Position numbers and translations under genes: made by a program | The notes under the pieces: generated by a model | The model's input: only the letters and a program-made list of their open reading frames with translations | What the model was told of the DNA's origin: nothing | The model's database searches: none | Part shown: positions 14,021 through 17,909 of the stretch, piece after piece | Numbering within the stretch: the first letter of the stretch is position 1 | Layout of the letters: the number at the start of each line of letters is the position of its first letter | From: an uncultured Peptoniphilus sp. | Lineage (GTDB): Bacteria > Bacillota > Clostridia > Tissierellales > Peptoniphilaceae | Direction: 5' to 3' | Assembly: GCA_902465645.1 (NCBI GenBank) | Contig: CABQNX010000026.1 | Location: 1 to 17,909, forward strand | DNA: 17,909 nucleotides

Positions 14021-14320
14021 TCAATAAAAATCTTCGTCTTTATTATTTTTTTGTCTTTCGTACTCATCTCTATAATTATCGTAACTATCTTTGAAGGAAT
14101 CAGAATACTTTTCTCCGTAGGATCCTTCTATCCTTCCGTAGGGTTCATTGGGAATGATAATAGCAAGGACGATGTAAGCCCAAATGCTAAGACCTCCTGG
14201 CACAATTAAGAGAAAAGCTATAATCCTCACAATAGTTGAGTCCACGCCAAGATACTTTGCAATCCCGCCGCAAACTCCTGCAAGAAACCTATCATCCCTT
14301 GACCTGTATAACTTTTTCAT
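14021..14320 (-). CDS. PspC-domain small membrane protein
   Basis: A 99-residue protein whose N-terminal 60 residues are a PspC domain: KKLYRSRDDRFLAGVCGGIA, then KYLGVDSTIVRI and a long hydrophobic region (about residues 33-60, ending in VLAIIIP). The remaining 35 residues form a hydrophilic, Tyr/Asp/Glu/Lys-rich tail (SYDNYRDEYERQKNNKDEDFY-like), probably cytoplasmic. PspC-like proteins are linked to membrane stress in other bacteria, and stand-alone copies are common in Firmicutes without the full Psp system; no pspA or pspF is seen here. The AAAGGAAG site precedes the ATG. The gene lies 58 bp behind pyruvate carboxylase with no clear terminator between them, so co-transcription is possible. 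Confidence 0.88.
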   Translation of the reverse strand: MKKLYRSRDDRFLAGVCGGIAKYLGVDSTIVRIIAFLLIVPGGLSIWAYIVLAIIIPNEPYGRIEGSYGEKYSDSFKDSYDNYRDEYERQKNNKDEDFY

Positions 14321-14378
14321 TTCACACTTCCTTTATAAATCTCAAATCTTATCTATAAATTACCCCAGGATAAAGTTT

Positions 14379-17300
14379 TTATTCAAAATACATTAGCAGC
14401 TGGCCACTTTCCACCATGTCGCCTTCTCTTACTGTGATGTCTTTTACCTTTCCGTCAATGTTTGCAACAATGTTTGTTTCCATCTTCATGGCTTCAGCAA
14501 TAAAGAGGCTGTCTCCCTTTTTAACTTCATCACCTTCAGCCACAAGAACCTTTACAATTTTACCTGGAATAGAAGATCCTACTTCTTTTTCATTTTTTGG
14601 ATCTGCATAAATCTTTTCTTCACCAAAATTTTCTCCTGACTTAACAGTTTCGTCTTTAATGTTAATAGTTCTTCTTGAACCATTTATTTCAAACGTTAAG
14701 TTTCTTGTTCCGTCTTCTAATAACTTTCCAACTTCAATTAAAGTGACGATTAAAGTCTTACCTTCTTCAAGAGAAATTTCTGTGGACTCACCTTCCATTA
14801 GTCCGTGGAAGAAGACATCTGATCCAATTCTTGTGACCTCACCATTTTCCTTTATATAGTCAATGTAGTCATCAAAAACTTTTGGATATAGGGCAGAAGA
14901 AATTATATCTTCTTCGCTTGGCTTAATTCCCTTTTCTTCCAAGTGCTTTTTAATTTCATCAAAGTCTTCATCTTCGAGGAGTTCTCCAGGTCTTTTTGTT
15001 ATTGCCTTTTCTCCCTTTAGAATCATTTCTTGTAGGTCCTTAGGGAAGCCGCCGTAAGGTTGGCCCATCATACCCTTAAAGTAAGTCATTACAGAATCTG
15101 GATAGTCTAAGTTCTTGCCCTTTTCCAAGATATTTTCTGGAGTGAGTTCATTTTTCACCATAAATATTGCAAAGTCCCCAACCATTTTTGATGAAGGAGT
15201 TACCTTTACAATGTCTCCTACCATTTCGTTGACACGCTTGTACATTTCCTTTACATCCTTAAACTTGTGACCAAGTCCAAAGGATTCAACTTGTGGCTTT
15301 AGGTTTGAATATTGGCCGCCAGGAATTTCGTACTTGTAAATTTCTGTAGTTCCTGACTTCAAATCAGATTCAAAATTTGCATAAACGGGTCTAACTGCAG
15401 CCCAATATTTTGAAATATCCTCTGCCTTGTCTAGGTCGATTTCTGTGTCCCTTTCAGTGTTTTTAAGGGCAGCTACAACTGAATTTAGAGCAGGTTGAGA
15501 AGTAAGCCCACTCATGGAGTTAACTGCTGTGTCCACAATATCAACTCCAGCTTCTGCGGCCTGAAGGATTGTTGCAACACCATTGCCAGTTGTGTCATGA
15601 GTGTGAAGGTGGATTGGAAGTCCCACTTCTTCCTTTAAGTTCTTGATTAACTTCTTGGCTGCGTAAGGTTTTAAAAGTCCAGACATGTCCTTGATTCCAA
15701 GAATTTGTGCCCCAGTCCTTTCAAGTTCCTTGGCAAAGTCTACATAGTATTTAATAGAATACTTGTCCCTGTACTCGTCAAGGATGTCCCCTGTGTAGCA
15801 CATAGTAGCTTCAGCAATTTTCCCATTTTCAAGGACTTGGTCTATGGAGAGTTTCATTCCATCAAGCCAGTTAAGTGAATCGAAGACCCTAAATAGGTCT
15901 ACACCATTTTTGGCAGATTCTTTTATAAACTTAACAACAACATTATCTGGATAATTTTTGTAACCAACTGTGTTGTTGCCACGAATTAGCATTTGCAAGA
16001 GCATATTTGGCATTTTTTCACGAAGTATCCTAAGTCTTTCCCACGGATCTTCATGGAGGAACCTGTAAGCAACATCAAAAGTTGCCCCGCCCCACATTTC
16101 TACAGAAAATAACTTGTCCATGTTGTAGTTTAGGGCCTCAGCAATTTTTACTAGGTCAATTGTCCTCATCCTTGTAGCCATAAGTGATTGGTGGGCGTCA
16201 CGCATAGTCGTATCAGTTAAAAGTAACTTCTTTTCATTTAAGATGTGGTCCTTAATTCCATCTGGTCCCAGTTCGTCAAAAATTTGCTTGTAACCCCTGA
16301 AGTCCTTCTTTTCAAAGTCTGGAACTTGTGGGACATCAAAATTTTTCTCAAGGGCCTTAGTATCATTGACAACCCTATCTCCAATAATTTTCATGAGCCT
16401 AAGTTCCTTGTCCTTGGAAGATTTGATTTCAAATAATTCAGGATGCTCTTCAATAAAACCTGTATCGCAAGTTCCCTCTTCAAATTCCCTTGTATTTAAA
16501 ACATTTAATAAGAAACCGATATTAGTCTTAACTCCACCAACCTTGAGTTCAGAAAGAGATCTTTTGGCCTTTCTTATGGTGTCCTTCCAAGTCCTCGCTT
16601 CAGTAATTACCTTTACAAGAAGTGAGTCGTAATAAGGCGAAATCACTGCACCAGTAAAGCCGTTGCCCCCGTCAAGCCTTACTCCAAAGCCTGAAGATGA
16701 CCTGTATAAATTAATTTGCCCAGTGTCTGGCATGAAGTTGTTGAGAGGGTCTTCTGTTGTCACACGACATTGGATAGAAAATCCCCTGTGGTCAATGGCA
16801 TCTTGTCCACTGATCCCAATTTCTTCACTGTCAAGCCTATAGCCCATGGCAACCAATATTTGTGACTGAACAATATCAATGTCAGTACACATTTCTGTGA
16901 CAGTGTGCTCAACTTGGACCCTTGGGTTTACTTCTATAAAGTAGTGGTCTCCCTTGGAGTCAACTAAAAATTCCACAGTACCAGCGTTAGAATAGCCAAT
17001 GGACCTTGCAATCTTTAGGGCATCTTGGCAAATTTCTTCCCTAAGTTCTACTGGAAGAGAAAAGGCTGGAGTGTATTCAATTACCTTTTGGTGGCGTCTT
17101 TGGATGGAGCAGTCCCTTTCATAAAGGTGAACTACATTCCCATGTTCGTCTCCCAAAATTTGCACTTCAATGTGTTTTGGCTTGTGAAGGTATTTTTCAA
17201 TAAACATAGAGTCGTCGCCAAAGGCCTTCTTAGCTTCATTCTTGGCAGATTGGAATTTTTCCAAAAGTTCCTCTTGGCTCTGGGCAATTCTCATTCCCCT

Positions 17301-17804
17301 ACCGCCACCACCAGCTGCTGCCTTGATCATTACAGGATAGCCGCAGGACTTGGCAAAGAGAAGGGCCTCTTCTTCATTGCGAATTGGCTTTTCAATTCCA
17401 GGAATAGTTGCAACACCAGCTTCTTTTGCAACAATCTTGGAGGTAATCTTGTCCCCAAGCTTTTCCATAACCTCTGGACTAGGTCCAATAAAAGTAATTC
17501 CCTCTTCCCTGCACTTTCTTGCGAATTCAGAATTTTCTGATAAAAATCCATAGCCAGGGTGGATAGCATCCACACCCTTTTTCTTTGCAAGACTAATTAT
17601 CTCATCAATATCAAGATAGGCGTCAAGAGGTGACTTCCCCTTGCCAATCTCGTAAGACTCGTCGGCCTTTGTCCTAAAAAGAGCCAGCCTGTCCTCTTCA
17701 GAATAGATGGCAACTGAGCGAATCCCCATTTCTCTTGCTGCCCTGAAAATTCTAATGGCAATCTCTCCACGATTAGCAACTAAAATTCTTTTGAACTTTT
17801 TCAT
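14379..17804 (-). CDS. pyc: Pyruvate carboxylase
   Basis: A complete 1141-residue biotin enzyme, the normal length for the single-chain form, which carboxylates pyruvate to oxaloacetate. The biotin carboxylase domain begins ILVANRGEIAIRIFRAARE (residues 7-25), with the glycine-rich ATP loop KAAAGGGGRGMR (161-172) and FIEVNPRVQVEHTVTE (289-304). The carboxyltransferase domain starts near 528 with LLTDTTMRDAHQS. It continues with the carboxylated Lys705 in GIKDMSGLL and the metal ligands His733/His735 in LHTHDTTGNG. The C-terminal biotinyl domain carries the biotin-accepting Lys1107 in AEAMKMET. A strong GGGAGG site precedes the ATG. The reaction feeds oxaloacetate to aspartate and C4-acid synthesis. 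No birA gene is in the window. Confidence 0.97.
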   Translation of the reverse strand: MKKFKRILVANRGEIAIRIFRAAREMGIRSVAIYSEEDRLALFRTKADESYEIGKGKSPLDAYLDIDEIISLAKKKGVDAIHPGYGFLSENSEFARKCREEGITFIGPSPEVMEKLGDKITSKIVAKEAGVATIPGIEKPIRNEEEALLFAKSCGYPVMIKAAAGGGGRGMRIAQSQEELLEKFQSAKNEAKKAFGDDSMFIEKYLHKPKHIEVQILGDEHGNVVHLYERDCSIQRRHQKVIEYTPAFSLPVELREEICQDALKIARSIGYSNAGTVEFLVDSKGDHYFIEVNPRVQVEHTVTEMCTDIDIVQSQILVAMGYRLDSEEIGISGQDAIDHRGFSIQCRVTTEDPLNNFMPDTGQINLYRSSSGFGVRLDGGNGFTGAVISPYYDSLLVKVITEARTWKDTIRKAKRSLSELKVGGVKTNIGFLLNVLNTREFEEGTCDTGFIEEHPELFEIKSSKDKELRLMKIIGDRVVNDTKALEKNFDVPQVPDFEKKDFRGYKQIFDELGPDGIKDHILNEKKLLLTDTTMRDAHQSLMATRMRTIDLVKIAEALNYNMDKLFSVEMWGGATFDVAYRFLHEDPWERLRILREKMPNMLLQMLIRGNNTVGYKNYPDNVVVKFIKESAKNGVDLFRVFDSLNWLDGMKLSIDQVLENGKIAEATMCYTGDILDEYRDKYSIKYYVDFAKELERTGAQILGIKDMSGLLKPYAAKKLIKNLKEEVGLPIHLHTHDTTGNGVATILQAAEAGVDIVDTAVNSMSGLTSQPALNSVVAALKNTERDTEIDLDKAEDISKYWAAVRPVYANFESDLKSGTTEIYKYEIPGGQYSNLKPQVESFGLGHKFKDVKEMYKRVNEMVGDIVKVTPSSKMVGDFAIFMVKNELTPENILEKGKNLDYPDSVMTYFKGMMGQPYGGFPKDLQEMILKGEKAITKRPGELLEDEDFDEIKKHLEEKGIKPSEEDIISSALYPKVFDDYIDYIKENGEVTRIGSDVFFHGLMEGESTEISLEEGKTLIVTLIEVGKLLEDGTRNLTFEINGSRRTINIKDETVKSGENFGEEKIYADPKNEKEVGSSIPGKIVKVLVAEGDEVKKGDSLFIAEAMKMETNIVANIDGKVKDITVREGDMVESGQLLMYFE

Positions 17805-17829
17805 AACTTCCTCCCTTTTAGTTTTAGAT

Positions 17830-17858
17830 ATTATACAACAAATACAAACTAAAGTGTA
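17830..17858 (-). promoter_or_regulatory. Candidate promoter of pyc
   Basis: A perfect TATAAT (17835-17830) lies 17 bp from TACACT (17858-17853), a weak three-of-six -35, about 25 bp before the pyc start. An 8-bp inverted repeat (17817-17824 and 17846-17853) brackets the -10 element. From 17859 to the window end I see no gene. Confidence 0.5.
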
Positions 17859-17909
17859 GAAGTAATGTATGAAGAATTAGTCAAGAGAAATTTTCACTTG
17901 ATAAATTTT

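Noticed and set aside
13979..14209. Plus-strand 76-codon frame with a hydrophobic start near the PspC gene
   Set aside because: It runs through the terminator stem and antisense to the PspC membrane segment; the hydrophobicity is inherited from the opposite strand and no translation signal is seen.
17025..17540. Plus-strand open frame of 171 codons inside the pyc region
   Set aside because: It lies antisense to the strongly conserved biotin carboxylase domain, has no family resemblance and no ribosome-binding site that stands out; it is a by-product of the pyc codon pattern.
1..17909. Mobile elements, CRISPR arrays, defence islands, tRNA or rRNA genes
   Set aside because: No transposase or integrase frame, terminal repeats, regularly spaced repeats or tRNA cloverleaf were found; the genes are conserved housekeeping or envelope genes with uniform composition.

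Overview
The window is chromosomal housekeeping DNA from an AT-rich Gram-positive bacterium. Several things point to Firmicutes: purine-rich Shine-Dalgarno sites of the AGGAGG/AGGGGG type, occasional TTG starts, U-tract intrinsic terminators, and the gene set (YtxH/DUF948 pair, RecD2, ComF, type III glutamine synthetase, pyruvate carboxylase, YihY). A type III glutamine synthetase together with pyruvate carboxylase would suit an anaerobic Clostridia/Tissierellia relative such as the Anaerococcus/Peptoniphilus group. That placement is inference from gene content, not from a search.

Layout. Positions 1-2117 (minus strand) read in transcription order as ytxH-like gene, DUF948 gene, intrinsic terminator, YegS/DagK-like lipid kinase, and the first 27 codons of a LacI-family regulator that runs off the window. 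Positions 2118-2445 hold no protein gene. They carry a 6S RNA-like gene whose consensus promoter starts inside the last codons of an RluA-family pseudouridine synthase gene (2446-3342, minus). A divergent NAD kinase gene (3418-4218, plus, TTG start) ends at its own terminator, followed by a two-copy 41-bp tandem repeat and a bidirectional terminator. Next, on the minus strand, come type III glutamine synthetase and CTP synthase, with the glnN stop and the pyrG ribosome-binding site overlapping. The glnN promoter is consensus-like, but an intrinsic terminator lies between it and the glnN start, which is the layout of an attenuator. Upstream of glnN is an OmpR-type two-component pair (regulator then kinase, TGATG overlap), divergent from a YihY/BrkB-like membrane protein gene on the plus strand. 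YihY converges on ComF with overlapping stop codons, and ComF overlaps the end of recD2. A small PspC-domain gene with a strong terminator and a complete pyruvate carboxylase gene (promoter near 17.84 kb) finish the window.

How the genes fit together. The most coherent functional unit is glnN-pyrG: glutamine synthetase makes the glutamine that CTP synthase uses as its amino donor. Pyruvate carboxylase supplies oxaloacetate for C4 and aspartate synthesis. NAD kinase, RluA and 6S RNA are core maintenance functions. RecD2 and ComF concern DNA repair and uptake. YtxH, DUF948, PspC, YihY and the two-component system are envelope or stress related.

I see no tRNA, rRNA, CRISPR array, insertion sequence, prophage or defence system. 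The observations most worth a second look are regulatory: the glnN leader terminator, the 18-bp palindrome at the predicted 6S RNA start, and the terminator in front of the lipid kinase gene.
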